Source: Flavobacterium pokkalii
GTDB lineage: Bacteria > Bacteroidota > Bacteroidia > Flavobacteriales > Flavobacteriaceae
Reading direction: 5' to 3'
Assembly (NCBI RefSeq): GCF_014596575.1
Contig: NZ_NASZ01000011.1
Location: 47,548-111,547, forward strand
DNA: 64,000 bases
Under the pieces are notes generated by a model. It saw nothing but the letters and a program-made list of their open reading frames with translations, did no database searches and was not told where the DNA came from. Below are positions 36,332 through 45,061 of this stretch, one piece after another. The position numbers and the translations under genes were made by a program. The stretch's first letter is position 1, and every line of letters begins with the position of its first letter.

Positions 36332-37810
36332 TTATCTTTGAACATTTCTAATGATCACAGTCTGACCACCTTCTTTATTCGTATTTACTTTACTTCCATC
36401 AGCATATTGGAAAGCATCTTTTTGCCAAGTATGAGGGTGGATATTCACTAAAAATGTATTTGGAACCCCAATAACATCTGAGATATCTTCCATCGCACCA
36501 TATTCCCAGCTTCCAAATTTCATTACACCTGTTTGGTTATAAGTAGCATTCCAAATTGCATCATCACGTTTGTGGTTCATTGTTAACCAAGGTTTATTTA
36601 CCTTTGTAGCGATATTATATTGCCAGATATAAGAATCGTGTTTTGCGGCAGTATAATAAGAATCTCCATCTTCCTGAATGTAAACATAATTTTCAGTTAC
36701 ACAAAGGTTATCCGGATTGATGATTCCTGTTCCCGGAGTAGAATCTCCTTCAACAACTAATTCTAATTTTCCTTTCAAAGGATCTTTAGCATCTAAGTTT
36801 AATTTATAAACTCTTCCCCACATAGTATATCCATCTACAGGAGCATTGCTTGTAGCTTGTCCAGTAGCTGTAAAATAAATTTCACGGTTATTTTTAGCTG
36901 AACCTTTACGGTAATCTACGTCTTCCACTCTGGAAAAACGAATTGCTCCTAAACTGTTTACTGTTGTGTTAATTTCAGCACCTGTTAAATTTTTAGCATT
37001 AGGAATTTCTACAAATGAAACATCAAATGAAGTACCTACACCCATAGTAGTTTCAACCTGATTTCCATCGTTTCTTTTTAAAGCATATAATTTACCATTG
37101 TTTAAATCACCAACTGTATTACTTACATACATAATTACTTGTCCAGCACTAGCATGAGAAGTTCCGTAAGATTGATCTTCACCAATTAAAATAACTGTTT
37201 TACCAGGAAAAGCATCTTTAGTCAATGGAACAGCATTTTCCATACTAGCTTTTCCAAGTGCAGGTAAAACTCTGTCTTTTCTGCTCTTATCTGTTGCTAA
37301 ACCTAGTGGATCAATACCGTGAACCATACTTTCTTCACCACTTTCTCCGGCAGTTAAAAACAAAGGTCCAAAACCATTAAGAGCTGGAGTAGCTAATGTA
37401 GCCGAACACAATCTAGTCATACCACCAATTCCATCAACGATATACTCTCCTTTTACTGCTTTTAAAGTTTTATCAAAATAAACTCTGGAAACAGATTGTA
37501 AGATTTCGTGGTTAGTTATCATTATGTAACCATCACCATTAGGATCTTTCATAAACCCAGCTCCATCAGGTTGTGCTCCGTAAACGAAACTTGGGGAACC
37601 AGATAATACATCTGTACTACTTATCATTGCAGTAATATTCAAATCTTCAAAACCTTCTTTAGCCACAACCAAAGCTGGCTCTACTGAAGCATTGGAAAAA
37701 TCAATATCTGCATTTGTTTTTTTTGAATCATTTTCATCATTCTGACAGCTGATAACAGCTAAACTTAACAAAGACAAAACCCCTGCTTTTTTTAGGTAAT
37801 TAAATTTCAT
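36332..37810 (-). CDS. PhoX/DUF839-family secreted phosphatase-like lipoprotein
   Basis: A 492-aa protein with a lipoprotein signal (LSLLSLAVISC). It shows the PhoX/DUF839 beta-propeller pattern: GDGYIMITNHEI, GGMTRLCSATLATP, FLTAGESGEESMVHG, ILIGEDQSYGTSHASAGQVIMYVSN, PDNLCVTENYVYIQEDG. PhoX enzymes are Ca/Fe-dependent phosphatases with acidic ligands, several of which are present. Whether it is active on phosphomonoesters is not clear from sequence. A PhoX-peroxidase pair in one direction may form a functional unit. Confidence 0.8.
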   Translation of the reverse strand: MKFNYLKKAGVLSLLSLAVISCQNDENDSKKTNADIDFSNASVEPALVVAKEGFEDLNITAMISSTDVLSGSPSFVYGAQPDGAGFMKDPNGDGYIMITNHEILQSVSRVYFDKTLKAVKGEYIVDGIGGMTRLCSATLATPALNGFGPLFLTAGESGEESMVHGIDPLGLATDKSRKDRVLPALGKASMENAVPLTKDAFPGKTVILIGEDQSYGTSHASAGQVIMYVSNTVGDLNNGKLYALKRNDGNQVETTMGVGTSFDVSFVEIPNAKNLTGAEINTTVNSLGAIRFSRVEDVDYRKGSAKNNREIYFTATGQATSNAPVDGYTMWGRVYKLNLDAKDPLKGKLELVVEGDSTPGTGIINPDNLCVTENYVYIQEDGDSYYTAAKHDSYIWQYNIATKVNKPWLTMNHKRDDAIWNATYNQTGVMKFGSWEYGAMEDISDVIGVPNTFLVNIHPHTWQKDAFQYADGSKVNTNKEGGQTVIIRNVQR

Positions 37811-37999
37811 AGTTTTTATATTTTTATTTATGACAAAACTATATTCTAAAATCCACGCTGAGGTTAACTGACTTTATTGAAATAATGACTATTAAGTTAA
37901 GACAATTCCGTAAAAAAACATCAAAAGTTAATTTAAAGTAAATAATTAAAACCAATAAATAAATTAAGCCGTAAAACTATCGAATTAAGCCACAAAAAA

Positions 38000-38034
38000 A
38001 AAACAGCTGTCACCTTTTTGGCAACAGCTGTTTT
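38000..38034 (-). terminator. Terminator of the CAL67264-like gene
   Basis: AAAACAGCTGT (38000-38010) pairs with ACAGCTGTTTT (38024-38034), with A- and T-tracts on both sides; it lies just 3' of the small membrane protein gene on the minus strand. Confidence 0.85.
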
Positions 38035-38054
38035 CTTTTTTTTATTTGATATAG

Positions 38055-38237
38055 TTAAACCCTTCCTTTAAGTGAGCTAAATACCCAGGCAATTGCAAAA
38101 AATCCAATTCCTACTGCAGCAAATCCAATTCCGGAAACATCTCTGTATTTAAAGATACCTAGTGCAATTAAAATTAATCCCATTACAATCATAATAAAAG
38201 TAGCCCATCCCAGGATCGTATTCTTATTCATTCCCAT
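38055..38237 (-). CDS. Small membrane protein (CAL67264 family)
   Basis: A 60-aa protein with two hydrophobic helices (about 9-29 and 34-55) and the ending AWVFSSLKGRV that I recognise from the CAL67264 membrane protein family of Flavobacteriia. Function unknown. It is a stand-alone gene between a terminator and holA. Confidence 0.8.
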   Translation of the reverse strand: MGMNKNTILGWATFIMIVMGLILIALGIFKYRDVSGIGFAAVGIGFFAIAWVFSSLKGRV

Positions 38238-38295
38238 TAGTTCTTGTGGTATTTTAATTCGTTTTTAGAACTGCAAATATCGATAATTTAAATGG

Positions 38296-39300
38296 CTAAT
38301 TAAAAATATGATAAAGCATTTCTTTTAATAAATCCGCATTTGATAAGGCATTTGCTCCTACACCTTTGCTTTTTACATCAATTTCCCGCAATGCCGCCAC
38401 AATCTGACTTACTTTTCGCATCGGATAATTACGAATAGCCAAATCATATTCTTTCAAAAAAAACGGATTTACGCCCAAAACTGCCGCAACGTTTTTTGGG
38501 TTTTTATCCTTTAAGCCGTGATATTTTAACAGTTGAACAAAGAAACCAAAAACCAGACTGGTTGTCACCACCATTGGATTTTCTTTAGGATTACTGGCAA
38601 AATTTTCAGCAATGGTATAAGCTTTTAACTGATTGCGCTCACCAATGGCTTTTCGTAACTCAAAAACATTAAAATCTTTACTGAAACCGATGTTTTCCTC
38701 AATGTCTTTTGGAGTAATGGTGCTGCCTTTCGGCAAAATAATTTGCAATTTTTCCAACTCGTTATTAATTTTACTCAAATCGGTTCCTAAAAACTCTACT
38801 AACATTGCCGAAGCTTTAGGTTCTATCGCATATTTTTTTCCGGACAAAACACGTTTAATCCAGTCGCCTACCTGATTTTCGTATAACTTTTTACTTTCGT
38901 AAATCAAGCCGGTTTTAGCAATATTCTTAGTTACTTTTTTTCGTTTATCTAATGTTTTGTATTTGTAACAAAACACCAAAACAGTCGATGCCATCGGATT
39001 TTCGGCATAGGATTCTAACTTATCAATGGTTTTTGTCAAATCCTGAGCTTCCTTTACAATCACCACCTGGCGTTCGGCCATCATTGGGTAACGTTTAGCG
39101 GTCGAAACAATATCGTCAACCGAAACGTCGCGACCATACATCACCGTTTGATTAAACCCTTTCTCGTCTTCCGACAACACATTTTCTTCGATATATTCCG
39201 AAAGCTTATCAATATAATAAGGTTCTTCACCCATTAAAAAATAAATAGGCTTAATATTCCCTGCTTTAATATCATTGACAATTTTTACAACTTCGTCCAT
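38296..39300 (-). CDS. holA: DNA polymerase III delta subunit
   Basis: A 334-aa clamp-loader delta subunit: IYFLMGEEPYYIDKLSEYIEE (residual P-loop region), GRDVSVDDIVSTAKRYPMMAERQVVIVKEAQDL and the lid and C-terminal collar (ENIGFSKDFNVFELRKAIGERN). It opens the beta clamp for loading onto DNA. No functional Walker A motif, as expected for delta. Divergent from the HsdR-N-like gene. Confidence 0.92.
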   Translation of the reverse strand: MDEVVKIVNDIKAGNIKPIYFLMGEEPYYIDKLSEYIEENVLSEDEKGFNQTVMYGRDVSVDDIVSTAKRYPMMAERQVVIVKEAQDLTKTIDKLESYAENPMASTVLVFCYKYKTLDKRKKVTKNIAKTGLIYESKKLYENQVGDWIKRVLSGKKYAIEPKASAMLVEFLGTDLSKINNELEKLQIILPKGSTITPKDIEENIGFSKDFNVFELRKAIGERNQLKAYTIAENFASNPKENPMVVTTSLVFGFFVQLLKYHGLKDKNPKNVAAVLGVNPFFLKEYDLAIRNYPMRKVSQIVAALREIDVKSKGVGANALSNADLLKEMLYHIFN

Positions 39301-39308
39301 TATTCTAG

Positions 39309-39330
39309 TATTCAGTATTCAGTAGCAGTA
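39309..39330 (+). repeat. Dispersed repeat, copy 2
   Basis: Contains TTCAGTATTCAGT followed by TTCAGTAGCAGTA (39318-39330), shared with 21111-21123. It lies between the start of holA and the HsdR-N gene. Confidence 0.5.
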
Positions 39331-39399
39331 GACAGTTTTTATGAATTCATTAGCTAAACTAATTTTCAAATTGTCTAATTTTCAAATTATATTTGCTTC

Positions 39400-39855
39400 A
39401 TGCAAAAACTTAATTTCCCTACTTATTCATTTCGTTTCAAAAATAGCGAAAATAAAACGGCAATTTTTGATGAAATCAGGAAAAAATTCATCATTCTTAC
39501 TCCTGAAGAATGGGTACGCCAACATGTAGTGCGTTTTTTATTGGAAGAAAAACAATATCCAAAATCCCTCATCAACGTTGAAAAAGTATTATTGGTCAAC
39601 GGATTACGAAAAAGATACGATGTAGTTGTTTTTAATCCTGATGGTTCTATTCATATTTTAGTGGAATGTAAAGCGCCGGAAGTCAAAATTACTCAGAGCG
39701 CTTTTGACCAGATTGCCCGTTACAACATGACGATGAAATCCAGTTTTTTAATGGTTAGCAACGGATTGAATCATTATTTTTGTCAAATGGATTATGAAAA
39801 TGAAAGATACCATTTTCAACCGGAATTACCTGATTATAAACTTATAAAATCATAA
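39400..39855 (+). CDS. Lone HsdR-N-terminal-domain protein (PD-(D/E)xK fold)
   Basis: A 151-aa protein equal to the N-terminal endonuclease domain of type I restriction HsdR, with the core YDVVVFNPDGSIHILVECKAPEV giving D74, E89 and K91, and a following SAFDQIARYN segment (Gln104). No helicase part and no hsdM or hsdS nearby. Such single-domain proteins are common in Bacteroidota between holA and a glycosyltransferase gene and are probably nuclease-fold proteins of unknown job. Confidence 0.88.
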   Translation: MQKLNFPTYSFRFKNSENKTAIFDEIRKKFIILTPEEWVRQHVVRFLLEEKQYPKSLINVEKVLLVNGLRKRYDVVVFNPDGSIHILVECKAPEVKITQSAFDQIARYNMTMKSSFLMVSNGLNHYFCQMDYENERYHFQPELPDYKLIKS

Positions 39856-39861
39856 TATATT

Positions 39862-40851
39862 TTGAAAAAAATAGCCGTTGTAATCCTTAATTGGAACGGA
39901 GTAAAATTATTAGAACAATTTTTACCTTCTGTCGTTCAGTATTCACCCGAAGCCGAAATATACGTTGCTGATAATGCTTCAACAGACCATTCCGTTTCAT
40001 ATGTTAAAGAACATTTTCCAACTGTAAAAATTGTTGAAAATGATGGTAATTATGGTTTTGCCAAAGGATATAACGAAGCGTTGCAACACATTGATGCTGA
40101 AATTTACGCCTTAGTGAATTCAGATATAGAAGTGACCGAAAATTGGTTGGATCCAATTATAGAAATGTTTGAAAAAGAACCCCAAACAGCTATCGTCCAA
40201 CCTAAATTATTAGATTTCAAAAACAAAGCTTATTTTGAATATGCCGGAGCAGCAGGAGGATTTATTGATAAATATGGTTATCCCTACTGTAGAGGACGAA
40301 TTTTTGAAACTATTGAAAAAGATAATGGTCAATATAATGACAGCTGTGAAATCAGTTGGGCTTCAGGTGCCTGTTTTTTTATCAGAAGTAAGGTTTATCA
40401 TGAATTAAAAGGATTTGATGCTGATTTTTTTGCGCATCAGGAAGAAATCGATTTGTGCTGGCGAACCAAAAATGCCGGATATACCATTAAATACAATCCG
40501 AATTCGACTGTTTATCATGTTGGTGGAGCCACCTTACAACAAGGAAATCCTAAAAAAACGTATTTGAATTTTAGAAATTCCTTACTAATGCTTGTTAAAA
40601 ATTTGCCTAAAGAAAATTTATTTTCAACCTTATTTATCCGATTAATTCTCGATGGTATAGCAGGAATACATTTTCTTTTGCAGGGAAAACTAAGTCATTT
40701 CACCGCCATTTTAAAAGCACACTTTTCTTTTTATCGCTTATTTTCAAAAACTTACAGAAAAAGAGGCTTTTTTCAATCAAAAGAATACTATTCTGTTAAA
40801 AGTATCGTTGTTAATTACTACATAAACAATGGCAAGGTCTTTGTTAAATAA
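39862..40851 (+). CDS. Glycosyltransferase family 2 protein
   Basis: A 329-aa GT2 enzyme. It starts with TTG at 39862, 6 bases after the previous stop; the reading AVVILNWNGVKLLEQFLPSVV begins right after, so the start is well supported. Catalytic features: VADNASTDHS (nucleotide-sugar site), VNSDIEV (D-x-D), GACFFIRS and HQEEIDLCWR. Resembles rhamnosyltransferase-like enzymes that build polysaccharide in the cytosol. Acceptor unknown. Confidence 0.9.
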   Translation: MKKIAVVILNWNGVKLLEQFLPSVVQYSPEAEIYVADNASTDHSVSYVKEHFPTVKIVENDGNYGFAKGYNEALQHIDAEIYALVNSDIEVTENWLDPIIEMFEKEPQTAIVQPKLLDFKNKAYFEYAGAAGGFIDKYGYPYCRGRIFETIEKDNGQYNDSCEISWASGACFFIRSKVYHELKGFDADFFAHQEEIDLCWRTKNAGYTIKYNPNSTVYHVGGATLQQGNPKKTYLNFRNSLLMLVKNLPKENLFSTLFIRLILDGIAGIHFLLQGKLSHFTAILKAHFSFYRLFSKTYRKRGFFQSKEYYSVKSIVVNYYINNGKVFVK

Positions 40852-40892
40852 AATTAACATTAATTTATATTTAATTTTTAAACATTAAAAAC

Positions 40893-40900
40893 TAAATTTG
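40893..40900 (+). promoter_or_regulatory. -7 box TAAATTTG upstream of the OmpA gene
   Basis: Matches TAnnTTTG and lies 27 bases before the ATG. No clear -33 element is seen. Confidence 0.5.
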
Positions 40901-40927
40901 TAAAAACTCTAAAACTATTAAAAATTT

Positions 40928-41758
40928 ATGAAAAAAGTTGTTGTCGCCCTTTCGGTATTGGCTCTTTTGACGTCTTGTGTTTCTAAAAAGAAATACGCTG
41001 CTTTAGAAGCTAAAAATAAAGAAACTCAAGATTTATTAAACACTGCTACTATCAAGTTAAATTCATGTTTAGAAGAAAAAGCTGGTCTTGCAGCTCGCGT
41101 TGAAGGTTTGAAAGAACACAATCAAACTTTGATTACCACTTCTAAAGAAATGACCATTTTGACTGCAAAAGGGGCTGAAAACATTGAAAAAGCTTTAGAA
41201 TCTATCAAAGAAAAAGATTTAAAAATCAACAGAATGCAGGATGCACTTAACAAAAAAGACAGCGTTACTCTTGCAGTGGTTACGAGCTTAAAAAGCGTAG
41301 TAGGATTGAACGATCCGGATATCGAAATCAATGTTGAAAAAGGAGTGGTTTACATCTCTATTTCTGACAAAATGTTATTTAAAACAGGAAGCTACAATGT
41401 AACTGACAGAGCTAAGAGTGTTTTAGCAAAAGTAGCAAAAGTAGTTAACGACAAACCTGATTTTGAATGTATGGTTGAAGGTCATACTGATAACGTTCCT
41501 TACATTGGAAACGGAATCTTGTTAGACAACTGGGATTTAAGTGTGAAACGTTCTACTTCTATCATCCGTGTGTTGACAAACGAATTAGGTGTTAAACCTG
41601 AACAATTAGTTGCTGCAGGTAGAAGTTCTTATGTGCCTTTAGTACCAAATACTTCTGCTGAGAACAGAGCAAAAAACAGAAGAACTCGTATCTTAGTATT
41701 ACCTAAAATTGACCAATTCTATGATATGGTTGAAAAAGAAATGAAAAAACAAAAATAA
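40928..41758 (+). CDS. OmpA-family peptidoglycan-binding lipoprotein
   Basis: A 276-aa protein with a lipoprotein signal ending LLTSC (Cys17), a coiled-coil stretch (about 20-115) and an OmpA-C domain (about 150-265) with VEGHTDNVPYIGN and SVKRSTSIIRVLTNELGV...NRAKNRRTRI, the region that contacts diaminopimelate in peptidoglycan. It links the outer membrane to the cell wall. Strong promoter box and strong terminator around it suggest high expression. Confidence 0.92.
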   Translation: MKKVVVALSVLALLTSCVSKKKYAALEAKNKETQDLLNTATIKLNSCLEEKAGLAARVEGLKEHNQTLITTSKEMTILTAKGAENIEKALESIKEKDLKINRMQDALNKKDSVTLAVVTSLKSVVGLNDPDIEINVEKGVVYISISDKMLFKTGSYNVTDRAKSVLAKVAKVVNDKPDFECMVEGHTDNVPYIGNGILLDNWDLSVKRSTSIIRVLTNELGVKPEQLVAAGRSSYVPLVPNTSAENRAKNRRTRILVLPKIDQFYDMVEKEMKKQK

Positions 41759-41780
41759 TCTGTGTTTAATTTCAACATAA

Positions 41781-41808
41781 AAAAACGTCCCAAATTTGGG
41801 ACGTTTTT
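41781..41808. terminator. Terminator of the OmpA gene
   Basis: AAAAACGTCCC (41781-41791) pairs with GGGACGTTTTT (41798-41808) around a 6-base loop; a long T-run follows. Confidence 0.9.
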
Positions 41809-41894
41809 TTTATACCTTATTCTCGAAAATTAATCTCTAATTTCACTAATCTATTTATTCATTCTTTAAACTCCCAGCTTCTAGCTTCCAACTC

Positions 41895-42515
41895 CTACAA
41901 AATATCCAAATCTCCTTTTCCTTCACGAATTACTTCCGGTTCGTGACCTGATAAATCGATAATCGTGGAAGCCACATTATCACCGTAACCACCATCGATG
42001 ACCATATCAACCAAATTCTGCCATTTTTCAAAAATCAATTCCGGATCAGTGGTATATTCCACCACATCATCTTCGTCACGAATAGACATCGTTACAATTG
42101 GATTCCCTAATTGACGCACAATTTCCAACGTAATATTATTGTTTGGCACACGAATACCTACAGTCGTTTTCTTTTTAAATTCTCTCGGCAAATTATTATT
42201 TCCCGGCAAAATAAAAGTATATGGTCCTGGTAAGGCTCTCTTTAAAATCTTAAAAGTTGAAGTATCAATTTGCTTCACATAATCTGAAAGATTACTCAAG
42301 TCGTGACAAATAAAAGAAAACTTCGCTTTTTCCAATTTTACGCCTTTAATTTTTGCAATACGCTCCAATGCCCTTGAATTAGTAATATCGCAACCTAAAC
42401 CATAAACAGTATCTGTTGGATAAATTACCAAACCACCATCTTTTAAAACCTTAACCACTTTAGCAATCGCAGCCTCGGAAGGTTTGTCTTCGTATATTTT
42501 AATGAACTCTGCCAT
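41895..42515 (-). CDS. L-threonylcarbamoyladenylate synthase (Sua5/YrdC family)
   Basis: A 206-aa YrdC-domain protein: GGLVIYPTDTVYGLGCDI, RIAKIKGVKLEKAKFSFICHDLS, LPGPYTFILPGNN, KTTVGIRVPNN. It makes threonylcarbamoyl-AMP from threonine, bicarbonate and ATP for tRNA t6A modification (TsaC role). The family also contains YciO-type members; the call to one subgroup is tentative. Confidence 0.88.
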   Translation of the reverse strand: MAEFIKIYEDKPSEAAIAKVVKVLKDGGLVIYPTDTVYGLGCDITNSRALERIAKIKGVKLEKAKFSFICHDLSNLSDYVKQIDTSTFKILKRALPGPYTFILPGNNNLPREFKKKTTVGIRVPNNNITLEIVRQLGNPIVTMSIRDEDDVVEYTTDPELIFEKWQNLVDMVIDGGYGDNVASTIIDLSGHEPEVIREGKGDLDIL

Positions 42516-42590
42516 TTAATTTAAATTTTAGTAGTAATGAAGTTACGAAAATTATCTAACATTTAATAGTTACACCAAATTTTCTGAAAT

Positions 42591-42607
42591 CTGAATACTG
42601 CTTACTG
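42591..42607 (-). repeat. Dispersed repeat, copy 3 (inverted)
   Basis: The reverse complement reads CAGTAAGCAGTATTCAG, one inserted A different from 21113-21128. It lies between the Sua5 and UvrD genes. Confidence 0.45.
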
Positions 42608-42619
42608 TATTCTTCTTTT

Positions 42620-44953
42620 TTACCCAATAACATCTAACTTAGCAAATCGCAGCAAAAGCTTTTTGATTCCACCCACTTCAAACTTAATTTCCGCTTTTTT
42701 ATCGGCACCAACTCCTTCTAAATTCAATACCTGTCCGCGGCCAAAACGCTCGTGCATGACAATATTACCTGCAATTAATTTATTATCAAACAAATTTGCC
42801 GCTCCCGAAGGCGCCTGAGAAGAAACCGGTTTTAATTTTCGAATGGCTGCTTCCGGTTTAGGCTGATTATCCGTAATGTATTTTGGCGGAGTTGAACTCA
42901 CCGGTTTTGCCAAACGTAATTTAGATTTATCTACATCTCCAAAAATATCTTTGTCAATCATCGGTTTAAAACGATAATTTGTTTCGGCAGGCGTTAAATA
43001 TTCCAAATATTGTCCGTCAATTTCTTCAATAAAACGAGACGGTTCGCTATCCGTCAGTTTTCCCCAGCGATAACGTGACTGCGCATAAGTCAAATAAGCC
43101 TGATGTTCGGCTCTGGTGAGCGCCACATAAAATAATCGACGTTCTTCTTCCAATTCGGAACGCGTACTCATACTCATCGCCGAAGGAAACAAATCTTCTT
43201 CCATACCTACCACAAAAACATGAGGAAATTCCAATCCTTTTGCCAGGTGAATCGTCATCAAAGCCACGCGATCTTCATCACTGGTATCTTTATCTAAATC
43301 GGTAGCCAAAGCCACATCTTCTAAAAATTCAGCTAACGAACCTCTTGCTCCATCGACCTCTTTTTGTCCTTCGGTAAAGTCTTTGATACCGTTTAACAAT
43401 TCTTCGATATTTTGAATTCGAGCCATCCCTTCCGGTGTAGCATCTTTTTTCAATTCCTGAACTAATCCGGTTTTTTTAGACACATGATCCGTTAGATAAA
43501 AAGCATCATGTGTTTCATTCAAAACCTGAAAGCTCTGAATCATAGTCACAAAATCCTGCAATTTTTGTCGGGTTCCCGCATTTAATTTCAGATCAATTTT
43601 ATCAATATGCTGCATCACCTCATAAATAGATCTTTTATAATGATTCGCCGCAACGGTTAATTTCTCAATAGTAGTATCTCCAATTCCACGTGCCGGATAA
43701 TTAATAACACGCACCAATGCTTCTTCGTCTTTTGGATTGATTACCAAACGTAAGTAGCACAACACATCTTTGATTTCTTTTCTTTGATAAAACGACAAAC
43801 CTCCGTAAATACGATACGGAATATCTCTCTTTCGCAAAGCATCTTCCATGGCACGGGATTGCGCATTGGTTCGATACAAAATAGCAAAGTGTCCGTTGTT
43901 TAGCTGATGTTGCATTTTTTGTTCAAAAATGGTACTGGCCACAAAACGACCTTCTTCAGCATCCGTTAAACTACGGTGTATTTTTATTTTCGGACCAAAA
44001 TCATTGGCTGTCCAAACTACTTTGTCCAACTTCGTTTTGTTGTGATCCATCACCGTATTAGCCGCTTCCACGATATTACGGGTCGAACGGTAATTTTGCT
44101 CCAAACGGAAAGTTTTTACCCCTTGATAATCTTTTTGGAAATTTAAAATATTATTGATGTTTGCCCCACGAAACGCATAAATACTCTGCGCATCATCACC
44201 TACCACACAAATATTCTGAAATTTATCCGACAAAGCCCGAACAATCAAATATTGAGAATGATTCGTATCCTGATACTCATCCACCAAAATATATCGAAAA
44301 CGGTTTTGATATTTGGCCAAAACATCCGGAAAACGAGTCAGTAATTCGTTAGTTTTCAACAACAAATCATCAAAATCCATCGCTCCGGATTTAAAACAAC
44401 GATCCACATAATTTCGGTAAATTTCGCCCATTCGGGGTCTTTTTGCCATCGCATCAGCTTCCTGCAAATCCGGATTATTAAAATAGGCTTTTACGGTAAT
44501 CAAACTGTTTTTGAAAGTAGAGATTCGTCCCAAAATTTGTTTGGGTTTATAAATATCCTTATCCAATTGCATTTCTTTGATAATTCCCGAAATTGCACGA
44601 AGCGAATCCTGAGAATCGTAAATCGTAAAATTGGACGGATAACCTAATTTATCTGCTTCCGAACGCAAAATTTTAGCAAAAATAGAGTGAAAAGTTCCCA
44701 TCCAAAGATTCTTTGCCTCGCTCGCTCCCACAATGTCAGCAATACGATTTTTCATCTCACGAGCCGCTTTATTGGTAAACGTAAGCGATAAAATATTGAA
44801 TGCATCAATACCCTGATACATCAAATAAGCAATTCTTATGGTTAGCACACGGGTTTTTCCCGAACCGGCACCGGCAATAATAATCATTGGACCATCTTTT
44901 TGCAATACCGGTTCGCGTTGCGCTTCGTTAAGTTGAGAAATATATTGTTGCAT
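42620..44953 (-). CDS. UvrD/PcrA-type ATP-dependent DNA helicase
   Basis: A 777-aa superfamily 1A helicase: Walker A GAGSGKTRVLTIR, DEYQDTN (motif II), GDDAQSIYAFRGA (motif III), QNYRSTRNIVE (motif IV), LMTIHLAKGLEF (motif V) and FYVALTRAEH (motif VI), with a PcrA-like C-terminal tail (MHERFGRGQVLNLEG). It unwinds DNA 3'-5' in repair and replication restart. I chose ATG at 44953: an in-frame TTG at 44974 overlaps a -7 box (44972-44979) and would not be transcribed as mRNA. Confidence 0.93.
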   Translation of the reverse strand: MQQYISQLNEAQREPVLQKDGPMIIIAGAGSGKTRVLTIRIAYLMYQGIDAFNILSLTFTNKAAREMKNRIADIVGASEAKNLWMGTFHSIFAKILRSEADKLGYPSNFTIYDSQDSLRAISGIIKEMQLDKDIYKPKQILGRISTFKNSLITVKAYFNNPDLQEADAMAKRPRMGEIYRNYVDRCFKSGAMDFDDLLLKTNELLTRFPDVLAKYQNRFRYILVDEYQDTNHSQYLIVRALSDKFQNICVVGDDAQSIYAFRGANINNILNFQKDYQGVKTFRLEQNYRSTRNIVEAANTVMDHNKTKLDKVVWTANDFGPKIKIHRSLTDAEEGRFVASTIFEQKMQHQLNNGHFAILYRTNAQSRAMEDALRKRDIPYRIYGGLSFYQRKEIKDVLCYLRLVINPKDEEALVRVINYPARGIGDTTIEKLTVAANHYKRSIYEVMQHIDKIDLKLNAGTRQKLQDFVTMIQSFQVLNETHDAFYLTDHVSKKTGLVQELKKDATPEGMARIQNIEELLNGIKDFTEGQKEVDGARGSLAEFLEDVALATDLDKDTSDEDRVALMTIHLAKGLEFPHVFVVGMEEDLFPSAMSMSTRSELEEERRLFYVALTRAEHQAYLTYAQSRYRWGKLTDSEPSRFIEEIDGQYLEYLTPAETNYRFKPMIDKDIFGDVDKSKLRLAKPVSSTPPKYITDNQPKPEAAIRKLKPVSSQAPSGAANLFDNKLIAGNIVMHERFGRGQVLNLEGVGADKKAEIKFEVGGIKKLLLRFAKLDVIG

Positions 44954-44971
44954 TATTTTAATCTGTTTATG

Positions 44972-44979
44972 CAAAAATA
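44972..44979 (-). promoter_or_regulatory. -7 box TATTTTTG for the UvrD gene
   Basis: Minus-strand TATTTTTG lies 18 bases before the ATG at 44953, matching TAnnTTTG and defining the helicase start. Confidence 0.55.
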
Positions 44980-45035
44980 AGTATTTAAGAATTAATTATA
45001 GTAGCAATGATTCATTCTAATTCCCAACAAAAGTA

Positions 45036-45043
45036 TATTTTTG
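45036..45043 (+). promoter_or_regulatory. -7 box TATTTTTG for the gene at 45062
   Basis: Plus-strand TATTTTTG overlaps an in-frame TTG at 45041, so the later ATG at 45062 is the credible start. It is divergent from the UvrD promoter 57 bases away. Confidence 0.55.
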
Positions 45044-45061
45044 CTTTCAAAATTTACACCA

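Noticed and set aside
39400..39855. Part of a type I restriction-modification system
   Set aside because: Only the HsdR N-terminal domain is present, with no helicase, hsdM or hsdS nearby.
42620..44974. TTG start at 44974 for the helicase
   Set aside because: The TTG lies within the -7 box TATTTTTG, so the ATG at 44953 is preferred.
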